From Gammaproteobacteria bacterium (lineage in GTDB: Bacteria > Pseudomonadota > Gammaproteobacteria > Pseudomonadales > Porticoccaceae): DNA of 31,753 bases. The stretch spans positions 1 through 31,753 of the forward strand of contig JADJET010000015.1 of NCBI GenBank assembly GCA_016708925.1, read 5' to 3'. The notes under the pieces were generated by a model. It worked only from the letters and a program-made list of their open reading frames with translations, did not search any database and was not told the DNA's origin. Numbering within the stretch: the first letter of the stretch is position 1; each line of letters opens with the position of its first letter. The translations under genes were made by a program, and so were the position numbers. Shown here in pieces: positions 1-9,539 of the stretch.

Positions 1-885
1 GCCATCGACATCGACGACCTCGCCGCCGAGCTGGCGGGCGTCGCCGGCGCGGACGACATCAGGGTGCTGCGCCATGTTCGCACCAGCGCCGACAAGCGCG
101 CCGCCGAAGAGATCGCGGATCGCAAGCCCTGTGAGGACTTCGAGACCTTCCGGCCCTTGTTCGAGCGCGTCGCGACGGAAGTCAAGACCGGCATGCGCCA
201 GTCCCAACCCATCGAAGCGGGTCGCCGCGCGATCGAGGCCGGGGACTTTTTCGTTCTCGATGGCATCACGCTCTACGTCGCCGAGGTCGGCGAGCCGCTC
301 AAAACCACCGCCGGCGAAGTGGATCGCCGCCTGCGCCTCATCTTCTCCAACGGCACCGAGAGCAATCTGCTGCTGCGCTCGCTCCAGCGCGCGTTCTACG
401 ACGACCCCGCCGCGCGGCGGCTGGCCTCGCCCGAGAGCGGGCAACTCTCCTTCGGCGGCGAGCTTGAGGCCGATGATGTCGAAAGCGGCACGATCTACGT
501 CCTGCGCTCGCTGTCCGATCATCCCTATGTCGCGCAGCACCGCGACATCATCCACAAGCTGGGCGTGACCGGCGGCCGGGTGGAGACGCGCATCGCCAAC
601 GCCGAACACGACGCCACCTACCTGCTGGCGAAGGTCGAAGTGGTGGCGACCTACAAGCTCGCGGGCATCAACCGCACCCGGATGGAGAACCTGTTCCACA
701 GGCTGTTCGCGCCCGCGCGGTTGAACATCACCATCAACGACCGCTTCGGTCATCCTGTGCAGCCCGAGGAGTGGTTCCTCGTTCCGCTGTTCGTGATCGA
801 CGAAGCCGTCGCGCGCATCAAGGATGGCAGCATCACCGGGTACATCTACGATCCCCAGGCCGCAAAGCTGGTGAAGGTGGCGTAA
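1..885 (+). CDS. GIY-YIG nuclease family protein, 5' end outside window
   Basis: The frame is open from the first base of the window, so the gene starts upstream and only its last 294 codons are present. The first in-window start-like codon (GTG at 64) is probably internal. The C-terminal half has a GIY-YIG-like core: GTIYVLRS, then about 20 residues later KLGVTGG followed by VETRIANAE. The tail contains NRTRMENLFHRLFAPA and a GHPVQPEEWFLVP block. This arrangement is what I recall for the MUG113/T5orf172 branch of GIY-YIG proteins. These are often annotated as nucleases, but their substrates are mostly unknown. Nothing downstream is co-directional with it, so context does not help with function. 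Confidence 0.8.
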   Translation, partial: AIDIDDLAAELAGVAGADDIRVLRHVRTSADKRAAEEIADRKPCEDFETFRPLFERVATEVKTGMRQSQPIEAGRRAIEAGDFFVLDGITLYVAEVGEPLKTTAGEVDRRLRLIFSNGTESNLLLRSLQRAFYDDPAARRLASPESGQLSFGGELEADDVESGTIYVLRSLSDHPYVAQHRDIIHKLGVTGGRVETRIANAEHDATYLLAKVEVVATYKLAGINRTRMENLFHRLFAPARLNITINDRFGHPVQPEEWFLVPLFVIDEAVARIKDGSITGYIYDPQAAKLVKVA

Positions 886-1099
886 GTTCAAGCGTATGGG
901 CGTATTCATGAGGGAACGGACGCAAGCCCCCGATGCCAGCGCTTACCGTTTTACTTCAACTTCAGTTCAATCCGCCGGACAGGGTGCCAAGACAACGGCG
1001 CCAACCCCGGAGCCGTAGCGCACTCCCGGGGATCCGGCCGGCTGCGTTATCGTGTTACCACAGACGGTTTCAGTCCGGTGCCAAGTTGCGGATGATCTT

Positions 1100-2142
1100 T
1101 AACGCTATTCAAGGTTGGCAGAACAGGTCGTGCCACTCGACGGGTATTTCGGATACCGTGCAGGGAGTCATCGCCGCCCATTCGCACGCCGGCGCTCGCG
1201 TTGTCCGCGACCCGATTGAATTGAATAATGTTATCGTTGCTGCGCGTCGAAATACCGCCACCCTCGGCATAGACCGTACGCCGGTGGTTCGGACAACCGT
1301 TGTGTTCAATCCGATTGATCCGCGCTCCTGTCAAGGCGTCCACGCATGCGCCCCATTGAGGCGGTCCTGAAGACGTTATGATGGATCCAGTTTTCCACGC
1401 TGGCATCGGCGTGGTTTCTCGACCAGTTACCGCGGCGGACGTTGCGCGAGCCCTAGATGCCTTCACAATTGCTTATGCTGCGGCCAAATACGTAATCGCG
1501 CAGCCGGCATGTTGTTGATGGTGTCGAATCGCCCCGATTTCGTTGCGGGACTTTTGCGAGTCCCTCATGCGAAAGCACTCGGCCAAATGCGCTGGCAGCG
1601 ACAAGCCGTGAAGATCAGACCTCTGATGCCCTCACTGCTCCAGCCATCGTACATAAATGAGTTTATCGCGATAATCTGTTAAGAACGGTTCCAGCACCAG
1701 CGCTAAGGCCGTCCACGACGGGAAATCCGCCAGCATTTCTAGGCATAGCGCGTGCTGGGCCAGCGGGCATTGATGACATGGCGACCCTTCCGGCGCCTGG
1801 CCGAATGTCAGCGATTCGCGACTCGCCATCAACCGGACGCGCTGCCGGTGCGGGTTGCCCGCAGCGAGCGAAACATCTTGCAACGGATCTTCGCTCCTGC
1901 AAAGCTCAGGTGACTGTGTTCACCCGGATAGGCCACATTCTCGGCAGCGTTTGGATGGTTTTTAGTGCGGTCGTCGTGGTCATGCCGTTGTTGATGTCGT
2001 TCCCGGAGGGAGAGACAAAAACCCAGCGCGCTTGCGCAAAAGAAGTTACGGCGAGGAGCGCCATGAATGCCACCACCCTGCCGACAGTGCCGCGTTGACG
2101 CGCCGCGGTCTTGAGAGCTTTTTGCGTAGTTCGTGCTTGCAT
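1100..2142 (-). pseudogene. decayed secreted right-handed beta-helix protein
   Basis: The N-terminus is intact. An ATG at 2142 follows a very strong ribosome site (GGAGGTGAT) and encodes a signal peptide (VVAFMALLAVTSFAQA) followed by WVFVSPSGNDINNG, the typical start of DUF1565/pectate-lyase-like beta-helix proteins. The frame then stops at 1906. Further beta-helix text appears downstream in other frames: VRLMASRE near 1800; RDYVFGRSISNCEGI, then an in-frame TAG, then GSRNVRRGNW and ENWIHHN around 1370-1490; and AEGGGISTRSNDNIIQFNRV near 1220-1290. Several frameshifts and at least one stop therefore interrupt one ancestral gene. The intact version would be an exported carbohydrate-binding or lyase-like protein. 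The 3' limit is uncertain, and the piece at 1632-1780 matches nothing I recognise. Confidence 0.6.
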
Positions 2143-2665
2143 GGTAATCACCTCCACTCATCGATATCTCGTCCAGAGAGGGATCTGACCCCTGCACTGG
2201 TTCCGGCGCAACAGCGCAATGCATCGCGAATGTACCAATGAGCAGATGTCAGGTCCGTGATCGGCTGTCCCTTTCCGAACACTTGTTTGACCCAATCTAT
2301 GGCGATCGTCCCAAACATCGCAATGCACATTGCGATGGCTGAAGCGTGTTGCCTCAAGCGGCAGGACCGCCAATTTCCGGCATGTCTGCCCGGGTGATAG
2401 GGTTGCCGCGCTTTGTTGCCGGCGCTTCTTGCCCAGGCATCGTTCGTCTAGGCGCGGCGAACACCGATGGATGAGCCCCGAGGCGACTCACCGCATCCGG
2501 GTAATCCGATGGGTGGGGCGTCCGTCGCTTTTTTATATGGACGCCAACCCGGCTTTGGCGACGGGACTATCGGCGAGCGCCAGGACTCCGGGCGGCAGTC
2601 CTTGCCGCGAGCAGAGACGAAGTCAGCGAGGCCCCTGCGATGCGGTCTTTTCGTGCAGCCTGTTC
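2143..2665. other. intergenic stretch, no gene recognised
   Basis: Between the decayed beta-helix gene and the end of cysS I find only short frames without recognisable domains. No clear rho-independent terminator is visible just past the cysS stop. It is probably an eroded accessory segment like the neighbouring pseudogene. Confidence 0.4.
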
Positions 2666-4114
2666 TTACTCCCGCCGCCAGCGGGTTTCCTTGCCGGAAT
2701 CTTCCAGCACGATGCCCGCTGCCTTGAGTTGATCGCGGATGGCGTCGGCGCTGGCGAAATTCCGGTTGGCACGCGCCTGGTTTCGTTCGGTGATCAACTG
2801 GTCGACGGTCAAGCCGCTTTCAAAACCAACCAGGGCAGAACCTCCCGCCGTCAGCCCTCCCTGACCAACGCAAGTCTTGAAGTAATCCTCAGGATCCTGC
2901 TGGAGAATTCCCAGAGTCGCACCAATCCCCACCAGCACGCGCACTTGCTGCGACCAATCCTCGCCAGCACGCGCGCAATGGTTGATGCTGCCCGCCAGTT
3001 CCTGCATCAGCGTGATCGCCTCGCGGGTATTGAAGTCATCCTCCATGGCTTGCACAAAGCGCTGAAAGTACGCGTTGCCCCGCATTTCCTCTACCGCAAA
3101 GGGCGCGATGGCCACCGATGTATCGCGCCCGATCTTGCCTCGAATGGCGAAATACAGCCCATCCAGCCCGGCCTTGGCTTCGCGCAGATTGGCCTCGGAA
3201 TAGTTGATCGGGCTGCGGTAGTGGCTCGACAGCAGGAAAAAGCGCACCACTTCGGGATTGTATTTTTCCAGCACTTCACGAATCGTGAAAAAATTTCCGA
3301 GCGATTTCGACATCTTCTCGTCGTCCACCCGCACCGGACCCGCGTGCATCCAGCAGTGCACATAGGGCTTGCCGGTGGCGGCTTCGCTCTGGGCGATTTC
3401 GTTTTCGTGATGCGGGAACGGCAGGTCGGGGCCGCCGCCGTGAATGTCGAAAGTCGCGCCCAGATGGCAGGTGGACATGGCCGAACATTCGATATGCCAG
3501 CCCGGCCGGCCCCAGCCCCAGGGAGAAGGCCAGCCCACGGTGCCCAGGGCCGCGGACTTCCAGAGCGCGAAGTCGCGGGGATCCTCCTTGGCTGCGTCCG
3601 GATCGACACGCGCGCCGGCGAGCAGTTCGTCGGGATTCTTGCCGCTCAATTTGCCGTAGTCGGGAAAGCGCCGCACCCGGTAATAGACATCGCCGTTGTC
3701 CGCCGCGTAGGCGTAATGGCCATCCACCAGCGTCCCGATCATGTCGAGGATGTCGTCGATATGGCCGGTGGCGCGGGGCTCGATGTCGGGTGGCAACACA
3801 CCGAGCGCGCGCTCGTCGGCGTGCATGGCGTCGATCATGCGCGCAGTCAGCGCATCGAAGGGCTCGCCGTTTTCGCTGGCGCGGTTGAGAATCTTGTCGT
3901 CGATGTCGGTGATGTTGCGCACATAGGTGACGTCCCAGCCCTGGCTGCGCAGGTAGCGCACGATGGCGTCGAAGCACACCATCACCCGCGCATGGCCGAT
4001 GTGGCAATAGTCGTACACCGTGATGCCGCAGACGTACATGCGAATCTTGCCGGGCTCGATGGGCCGGAAAGGTTCCTTGCGGCGGTGCAGGGTGTTGTAG
4101 ATCTGGAGTGCCAT
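2666..4114 (-). CDS. cysS: cysteinyl-tRNA synthetase
   Basis: This is the cytoplasmic class I synthetase that charges tRNA-Cys with cysteine. The 482 residues are slightly longer than the E. coli enzyme (about 461). The signature HIGH is at residues 38-41 and KMSKS at 267-271. The expected zinc ligands that select cysteine are present: C29, C210, H235 and E239. The ATG at 4114 lies only 2 bases after the glnS stop codon, so the two synthetases form an operon and are probably translationally coupled. The C-terminal region (LITERNQARANRNFASADAI) is the usual CysRS anticodon-binding tail. Confidence 0.97.
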   Translation of the reverse strand: MALQIYNTLHRRKEPFRPIEPGKIRMYVCGITVYDYCHIGHARVMVCFDAIVRYLRSQGWDVTYVRNITDIDDKILNRASENGEPFDALTARMIDAMHADERALGVLPPDIEPRATGHIDDILDMIGTLVDGHYAYAADNGDVYYRVRRFPDYGKLSGKNPDELLAGARVDPDAAKEDPRDFALWKSAALGTVGWPSPWGWGRPGWHIECSAMSTCHLGATFDIHGGGPDLPFPHHENEIAQSEAATGKPYVHCWMHAGPVRVDDEKMSKSLGNFFTIREVLEKYNPEVVRFFLLSSHYRSPINYSEANLREAKAGLDGLYFAIRGKIGRDTSVAIAPFAVEEMRGNAYFQRFVQAMEDDFNTREAITLMQELAGSINHCARAGEDWSQQVRVLVGIGATLGILQQDPEDYFKTCVGQGGLTAGGSALVGFESGLTVDQLITERNQARANRNFASADAIRDQLKAAGIVLEDSGKETRWRRE

Positions 4115-4116
4115 GC

Positions 4117-5826
4117 TCAGCCTTCGGTGCCCGGCGGTTTGGTGCCCGCCGGTTTAGGGGAAGCGTCGCGCAGGGCGATGGTGCGATTGAACACCAGCCG
4201 GTTGCCGTTGTCGCGGTCACCGCAAAAGCTGTCGCGACAGAAATAGCCCTCGCGCTCGAACTGAAAAGTCACCTCCGGCGCGGCCCGGCCCAGATTCGCT
4301 TCGGCCTTGCAGCCGGTGAGCGTGACCAGCGAATCCGGATTGATGCCGGCGCGGAAATCGCCGTCGCCAGCGTCAGGCTCGGGCGCGCTGAACAGGCGCT
4401 CATAGAGACGCACTGCGCAATCGACGGCGTTTTCTGCCGCCACCCAGTGAATCACGCCGCGCGGCTTGATGCCGGCGGGCGGGTCGGCGCCCAGCGTGTC
4501 CGGTACCACGGAGGCCAGCACTTCGCTCAGGGCGCCGCTCGCATCGCGCACCACGTCGTCAGCGCGGATCACATAAGCGCCGCGCAACCGCACCCAGTCG
4601 CCCAGCACCAGACGCTTGAACTGCTTGCGGGACAGCGCGGCATCGGTGCTGAAGTCGTCGCGGTCGATATAGAGGGTGGCGCCGAAGGGCAGCTCGCGCG
4701 ATCCGAGTTCCGGCCGTTGCGGATGATTGGCCAGATGCAGCGTCTCGACCTTGCCCGCCGGCCAGTTGCCGAGGGTCACCTTGAGCGGCCGCAGCACACA
4801 GAGCGCGCGCGGCGCGTTGTCGTTGAGGTCCTGGCGGATGAAGTGCTCGAACTGCCCCATGTCCACCACGCCGTCGGTCTTGGCCACCGCGAGGCTGTCG
4901 CAGAAGGCGCGGATCGCCGCGGGCGTGACGCCGCGCCGACGCAACCCCGCCAGGGTCGGCATGCGGGGATCGTCCCAGCCATCGACGTGGCCCTCTTCGA
5001 CCAACTGCTTGAGCTTGCGCTTGCTGGTGACGGTGTAACTGAGGTTGAGGCGGCCGAATTCGTACTGCCGGGGTCGCGCGGGCACCGGCAGGTTGTCGAG
5101 CAGCCAGTCGTAGAGCGGCCGGTGATCGGCGAATTCGAGCGTGCAAATCGAATGGGTGACGCCCTCGATGGCGTCTTCCTGGCCGTGGGCGAAATCGTAG
5201 GACGGGTAGATGTTCCAGCGCGCGCCGCTGCGATGATGGGCCATGCGCTTGACCCGGTACAGCACCGGATCGCGCAGATTGATATTGGGCGAGGCCATGT
5301 CGATCCTGGCCCGCAGCACCATTTTCCCCTCTTCGATCTCGCCCGCGCGCATGGCTTCGAGCAGGGCGAGATTCTCCGCCGCCGACCGCTCGCGAAAGGG
5401 GCTGTCGCGGCCCGGCTCGGTCAAGGTGCCGCGATACTCGCGCATCTGGTCGGGCGTCAGTTCGCAAACATAAGCCTTGCCGGCCTGGATCAGATGCACC
5501 GCCCAAGCATGGAGCTGCTCGAAATAGTCCGACGCATAGCGCACTTCGCCATCCCACTGAAACCCCAGCCAGCGCACATCCGCGATGATGGCGTTGACGA
5601 ACTCCTCGCTCTCGGTCTCGGGATTGGTGTCGTCGAAGCGCAGGTTACAGACGCCGCCGTACTGCTCCGCAAGCCCGAAATTCAGGCAGATCGATTTGGC
5701 GTGACCAATGTGCAGATAACCGTTGGGCTCGGGCGGAAAGCGCGTCACGACCTGCTTGACGGTGCCCTCGGCAAGATCGTTCTCAATGATGTGCTGGATA
5801 AAGTTGCGGGGCTTGTCGGAATCCAT
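4117..5826 (-). CDS. glnS: glutaminyl-tRNA synthetase
   Basis: This enzyme charges tRNA-Gln directly with glutamine. The 569 residues fit the E. coli enzyme (about 554) with a slightly longer, Pro/Gly-rich C-terminus. The catalytic domain shows PPEPNGYLHIGHAKS (HIGH at 39-42), the FDDTNPETE block, and the KMSKS-equivalent TSKRK at 267-271 followed by WDDPRMPTLAGLRRRG. The beta-barrel anticodon-binding domain follows. It is first in an operon with cysS. A perfect TATAAT lies about 63 bases upstream of the ATG. The presence of GlnRS means the organism need not make Gln-tRNA by the amidotransferase route. Confidence 0.97.
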   Translation of the reverse strand: MDSDKPRNFIQHIIENDLAEGTVKQVVTRFPPEPNGYLHIGHAKSICLNFGLAEQYGGVCNLRFDDTNPETESEEFVNAIIADVRWLGFQWDGEVRYASDYFEQLHAWAVHLIQAGKAYVCELTPDQMREYRGTLTEPGRDSPFRERSAAENLALLEAMRAGEIEEGKMVLRARIDMASPNINLRDPVLYRVKRMAHHRSGARWNIYPSYDFAHGQEDAIEGVTHSICTLEFADHRPLYDWLLDNLPVPARPRQYEFGRLNLSYTVTSKRKLKQLVEEGHVDGWDDPRMPTLAGLRRRGVTPAAIRAFCDSLAVAKTDGVVDMGQFEHFIRQDLNDNAPRALCVLRPLKVTLGNWPAGKVETLHLANHPQRPELGSRELPFGATLYIDRDDFSTDAALSRKQFKRLVLGDWVRLRGAYVIRADDVVRDASGALSEVLASVVPDTLGADPPAGIKPRGVIHWVAAENAVDCAVRLYERLFSAPEPDAGDGDFRAGINPDSLVTLTGCKAEANLGRAAPEVTFQFEREGYFCRDSFCGDRDNGNRLVFNRTIALRDASPKPAGTKPPGTEG

Positions 5827-5888
5827 CGCGGACCTTGCAATGCCGGACCCGGGATCGGGCCCGTCTACTGGGATGAATGAAGCCGGGG

Positions 5889-5894
5889 ATTATA
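5889..5894 (-). promoter_or_regulatory. candidate -10 box for glnS-cysS
   Basis: A perfect TATAAT reads on the minus strand here, leaving a leader of about 55 bases before the glnS ATG. I see no convincing -35 hexamer in the GC-rich flank, so this rests on the -10 match and its position. Confidence 0.45.
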
Positions 5895-6009
5895 GCCGCG
5901 CCCCGCGAAACCGCGAGCCCGCGGCGCGGGGGAATGGGCCCGGCGCAATTCCCATGCCCTCCCCCAGCGCTTATCATGCAGCCCCTAGCCAGCGACCGGG
6001 CGCATTCCC

Positions 6010-6519
6010 ATGATCACTCTGCACACCAATTACGGCGACATCGACATCGAGCTGGATTTCGATCGCGCGCCCAAGACCGCCGCCAATTTTCTCCAGTACT
6101 GCCGCGAAAATTTCTACGCCGGCACCATATTTCACCGCGTCATTCCCGGGTTCATGGTGCAGGGCGGCGGCATGGACGCCAATATGCGCGAAAAACGCGG
6201 CAACGCGCCGATTGCCAACGAAGCCGACAACGGCCTCAAGAACGACATCGGCACGCTCGCCATGGCACGCACCAACGATCCGCATTCGGCGTCGTCGCAG
6301 TTTTTCATCAACATTGCCGACAACGGCTTCCTGAACCACACGGCGAAAGATGCCCGCGGCTGGGGCTATGCCGTATTCGGCAAGGTGGTGAACGGCATGG
6401 CGGTGGTTGATGAGATCAAGGCCGTGCCCACCGGCAACTCCGGCCATCATCAGGATGTGCCGACCGTCACCGTCGAGATCGAGCGCGTGACGGTATCCGA
6501 CGCCTACAGCGACCGCTGA
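6010..6519 (+). CDS. ppiB: cytoplasmic peptidyl-prolyl cis-trans isomerase (cyclophilin B type)
   Basis: This is a cyclophilin that catalyses cis-trans isomerisation of X-Pro bonds during folding. The 169 residues have no signal peptide, which points to the cytoplasmic PpiB form rather than periplasmic PpiA. The family core is complete: FHRVIPGFMVQGG (catalytic Arg), LAMARTNDPHSASSQFFIN (the QFFIN substrate pocket), and the later WGYAVFGKVVNGM strand. No strong Shine-Dalgarno precedes the ATG; a TATCAT box at 5972-5977 could be the -10. It lies 19 bases before lpxH and is divergent from glnS, an order seen in other gammaproteobacteria. Confidence 0.95.
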   Translation: MITLHTNYGDIDIELDFDRAPKTAANFLQYCRENFYAGTIFHRVIPGFMVQGGGMDANMREKRGNAPIANEADNGLKNDIGTLAMARTNDPHSASSQFFINIADNGFLNHTAKDARGWGYAVFGKVVNGMAVVDEIKAVPTGNSGHHQDVPTVTVEIERVTVSDAYSDR

Positions 6520-6538
6520 AGGAAGCCTTCCCCGCACC

Positions 6539-7276
6539 GTGACGGCGCTGTTCGTCTCCGATCTGCATCTGACACCCGAGCGGCCCGGGGTTACCCGGGC
6601 TTTCCTCGACTTCCTGCACCACGCCGATGCGGACGCGCTCTATATCCTGGGCGATCTGTTCGAGGCCTGGGTGGGCGACGACGATGACTCACCCCTCGCC
6701 CGCACCCTGATCGACGCGCTCGCTGCGGCCCATGCGCGGGGCATCGCGTTGTATTTTCTCCATGGCAACCGGGATTTCACGGTGTGGCGGCGCTTTGCCC
6801 GGGAAACCGGCGCGTCCTTGCTGGGCGATCGCGAGCTGGTCGAAACCCACGGGCGGCGCCTGCTGCTGCTCCACGGCGATACCCTGTGCACGGACGATCA
6901 GGCCTATCAGCAGTTTCGGCGCCGCATCCGTCATCCCGCCACCCGCTTCATCCTGCACCATCTGCCGCTGGCGCTGCGGCGCCGCATCGCGCGCGGCTGG
7001 CGCGCCGCCAGCCAGCGCCACAACCGTAACAAGCCCGAATACATCATGGATGTGAATGCGGACGCGGTGGTGGCGGAGTTTCGCGCCTCCGGCGCCGACG
7101 CCATGGTCCATGGCCACACCCACCGCCCGGGGCGGCACAGCTACCAGGTCCAGGGACGCAGCGTGGAACGGATGGTCCTGGGAGACTGGACCGAAACCAG
7201 CGGCTGGTGCGCCCGTCTCGATTCATCCGGCGCCCTTGAGCTGGTGCAGTTTCCGCTGGCCGCGACCGCCGGATAA
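6539..7276 (+). CDS. lpxH: UDP-2,3-diacylglucosamine pyrophosphohydrolase
   Basis: LpxH hydrolyses UDP-2,3-diacylglucosamine to lipid X, the fourth step of lipid A synthesis, at the inner membrane face. This 245-residue protein has the calcineurin-like metallophosphoesterase ligands at nearly the E. coli spacing: D8 and H10 (SDLHL), D39 (LGDLFEAWVGDDD), N77 (HGNRDF), H112 (LHGD), and H193/H195 (HGHTHRP). The start is GTG at 6539, preceded by AGGAAG just after the ppiB stop, so the gene is likely co-transcribed with ppiB. Its presence indicates a gram-negative cell with conventional lipopolysaccharide. It converges on pgl with a gap of about 50 bases and no obvious terminator. Confidence 0.95.
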   Translation: MTALFVSDLHLTPERPGVTRAFLDFLHHADADALYILGDLFEAWVGDDDDSPLARTLIDALAAAHARGIALYFLHGNRDFTVWRRFARETGASLLGDRELVETHGRRLLLLHGDTLCTDDQAYQQFRRRIRHPATRFILHHLPLALRRRIARGWRAASQRHNRNKPEYIMDVNADAVVAEFRASGADAMVHGHTHRPGRHSYQVQGRSVERMVLGDWTETSGWCARLDSSGALELVQFPLAATAG

Positions 7277-7327
7277 CCCGTCATCCGGGCGAACCGAGGC
7301 CCGTGGACCTCCGTTCAACCACCCCCG

Positions 7328-8053
7328 TCACGGCTGGCGGGCGCTGTTCCGCACGCAGTCCGGTGGCGCGGCGGCGGCATCCAGAAGTACCGTCACCACG
7401 GCATCGGGACCAGCGACATGGCCGGCGGGGACATCGGTGCCGCCGCGCCAGGCCGCCACCGCCGCGCGCTTGCCGGCACCCGTGATCAGAAAAATCGTGG
7501 CCCGTGTCCCGCTCAGACGGGAGGCGCTCAGGGTGACCCGCTCGGGCGGGGGCTTGGGCGCATCCCGCACCGGCAGGACCGTGCCCGGGCCGACCGGCCG
7601 GCCCGGAAACAGGCTCGCGGTATGTCCGTCTTCACCCAACCCCAGCAGTACGAGATCGAACGCCGAAACTCCGGCCAACGTCCCGGCATAGTGCGCGGCG
7701 GCCCGCTCCGGTCCCAACTCGGCGGGGATGGCATGGATATTTCCGGCTGGAATGGGGACCCGTTCCAGCCACTGGCGCCGAATCTGGGTGTCGTTGCGCC
7801 CGGGATCGCCCGCTGGCAGACAGCGTTCATCGCTGAAATAAAGCCGCCAGTACCGCCAATCGGCGCCGGCACCGGCGAGGCACGCGTAGGTCGCCAGCGG
7901 GGTCTCCCCGCCCGCCAGCACCAAGTGAAAGGCGCCGCGCGCGGCAATCGCCTCACGCGCGGCGGCAAGAATCAACGCCGCGGCGTGCTCGGCGAGTTGC
8001 CCGGCATCGTCGAATACCCGGCACCGCGCGGCATCGTCCGGAGCGTCCCTCAC
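7328..8053 (-). CDS. pgl: 6-phosphogluconolactonase
   Basis: This enzyme hydrolyses 6-phosphogluconolactone to 6-phosphogluconate, between Zwf and Gnd in the oxidative pentose phosphate pathway. I chose the GTG at 8053, which overlaps the zwf stop codon in a GTGA overlap. The open frame runs further upstream, but only inside zwf. The resulting 241 residues fit the DevB/NagB-like family. The conserved blocks are LVLAGGETP near the N-terminus, YFSDERCLP, and LLGLGEDGHTASLFPG with the catalytic Asp/His. It is the last gene of gnd-zwf-pgl, and the overlap suggests translational coupling to zwf. Confidence 0.95.
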   Translation of the reverse strand: MRDAPDDAARCRVFDDAGQLAEHAAALILAAAREAIAARGAFHLVLAGGETPLATYACLAGAGADWRYWRLYFSDERCLPAGDPGRNDTQIRRQWLERVPIPAGNIHAIPAELGPERAAAHYAGTLAGVSAFDLVLLGLGEDGHTASLFPGRPVGPGTVLPVRDAPKPPPERVTLSASRLSGTRATIFLITGAGKRAAVAAWRGGTDVPAGHVAGPDAVVTVLLDAAAAPPDCVRNSARQP

Positions 8054-9534
8054 GCGTCTTGAATGCCGTTGCGCCAGCGGTGATCCGGGCGGTCGAACAG
8101 ACGCTCGGCGTCCGGCGGTCCCCAACTGCCCGCGGCATAGTCCGCGGGCGCCGTCCGGTCCGTCGCCCAGGCGCGCAGGATGGGATCGAGCACCCGCCAG
8201 GCCCACTCCACTTCGTCGAAGCGGATGAACAGGCTGCGATCCTCCCGGATCACGTCCAGCAACAGGGTCTGGTAGGCCTCCATGGCGACCCCACCCGCCG
8301 GGCGGTAGGAGGCGTCGAGCCGCACCACCCGGGTATTCAGGTTGAGCCCCGGCTCCTTGGCGCGCAGCTCGATCTGCATGCACTCGTCCGGCTGCAGTGA
8401 CAGCAGCACCCAGTTGGGATCAATGGGCGGCGCCCCGGCGTCGTGGAACAGCAGTTGCGGGGGTTGACGGAAGCAGATGGCCACCAGGGAGAAGTCCCTG
8501 GCCAGGCGCTTGCCGGTGCGCAGATAGAAAGGCACGCCCCGCCAGCGCCAGTTGTCGATGCAGAACCGCGCCGCGACATAGGTCTCGGTCGCCGAGTCCG
8601 CCGCTACCCCGGGTTCTTCGGCATAGCCGAGCACCGCCTTGCCGGCGATCTGCCCGGCCCCGTAGCGGGCGCGGATCGCGTGCGCCGCGACGGCGTCCGC
8701 GGCGATGGGGCGGATCGAGCGCAGCACCTTGACCTTCTCGTCGCGCAGGGCATCGGCATCCAGCGTGGCCGGCGGTTCCATGGCCACCAGGGTGAGCAAC
8801 TGCATCAGATGGCTTTGCAGCATGTCGCGCAACGCACCGGCGCGGTCGTAGTAACCGGCGCGGGCTCCCACGCCACCGGCCTCGGCGACCGTGATCTGTA
8901 CGTGATCGATGTAATTGCGATTCCAGACCGGCTCGATCATGGTATTGGCAAACCGGAACACCAGCAGGTTCTGTACCGTTTCCTTGCCCAGATAGTGATC
9001 GATACGGTAAATCCGGTCTTCGTCGAAATACCGGTGCAGACAGGCATTGAGTGCGCGGGCGCTGTCGATATCTTCGCCAAAGGGCTTTTCCACCACGATG
9101 CGGTGGCGGGCCGGGGCCTGGCCGAGCCCGGCCGCGCTCATGTGTCCGACCACTACCGGAAACTCCGCCGGCCGCACCGCCAGATAGAACACCACATTGG
9201 AACAATCGCCGGCGCGCGGCGCCTCGATCGCTTCCCGCAAGCGCCGATAGGCGTCCGCATCGCCGAGATCCCCGCGCAAGTAGTCGAAGCGCGCCGCGAA
9301 CCGGGCAAAGACGGTGGCGTCGCGAGCCCGGCCGAGGTGCTGATCCAGGCTGGCGCCCAGGTGCGCGCGCCAGTCGGCGCACTGCCAGTCGCGGCGGGCA
9401 AAGGCGATGAAGCGCAGGGCGGGACCGAGCTGGCCAAGCGCCTCCAGGGCGTAGAGCGCGGGCAGCAGCTTGCGGCTGGCGAGATCGCCGGTGGCACCGA
9501 AGATGACGAAGTGGCAGGGCCCCTGCTCGCCCAC
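8050..9534 (-). CDS. zwf: glucose-6-phosphate 1-dehydrogenase
   Basis: Zwf oxidises glucose-6-phosphate to 6-phosphogluconolactone, producing NAD(P)H, in the cytoplasm. The 494 residues match the normal length. The N-terminal nucleotide-binding motif is GATGDLASRK (residues 13-22), the active-site signature RIDHYLGKE is at 177-185, and VVEKPFGED lies just before it. The start is GTG at 9534, five bases downstream of the gnd stop, and the gene ends in a 4-base overlap with pgl. The three genes together cover the whole oxidative branch of the pathway. The coenzyme preference is not obvious from sequence. Confidence 0.97.
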   Translation of the reverse strand: MGEQGPCHFVIFGATGDLASRKLLPALYALEALGQLGPALRFIAFARRDWQCADWRAHLGASLDQHLGRARDATVFARFAARFDYLRGDLGDADAYRRLREAIEAPRAGDCSNVVFYLAVRPAEFPVVVGHMSAAGLGQAPARHRIVVEKPFGEDIDSARALNACLHRYFDEDRIYRIDHYLGKETVQNLLVFRFANTMIEPVWNRNYIDHVQITVAEAGGVGARAGYYDRAGALRDMLQSHLMQLLTLVAMEPPATLDADALRDEKVKVLRSIRPIAADAVAAHAIRARYGAGQIAGKAVLGYAEEPGVAADSATETYVAARFCIDNWRWRGVPFYLRTGKRLARDFSLVAICFRQPPQLLFHDAGAPPIDPNWVLLSLQPDECMQIELRAKEPGLNLNTRVVRLDASYRPAGGVAMEAYQTLLLDVIREDRSLFIRFDEVEWAWRVLDPILRAWATDRTAPADYAAGSWGPPDAERLFDRPDHRWRNGIQDA

Positions 9535-9539
9535 CCGCT

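Noticed and set aside
1632..1883. Separate 83-residue gene on the minus strand
   Set aside because: Part of it (VRLMASRES) reads like beta-helix sequence; the rest (CHQCPLAQHALCLEML) is unmatched. More likely a piece of the decayed gene.
2330..4246. 638-residue plus-strand frame over cysS
   Set aside because: Antisense shadow of cysS in GC-rich DNA; CysRS motifs are complete on the minus strand.
4108..5880. 590-residue plus-strand frame over glnS
   Set aside because: Antisense shadow of glnS.
8053..8383. Longer N-terminus for pgl
   Set aside because: That stretch lies inside zwf out of frame; the GTG overlapping the zwf stop gives the normal family length.
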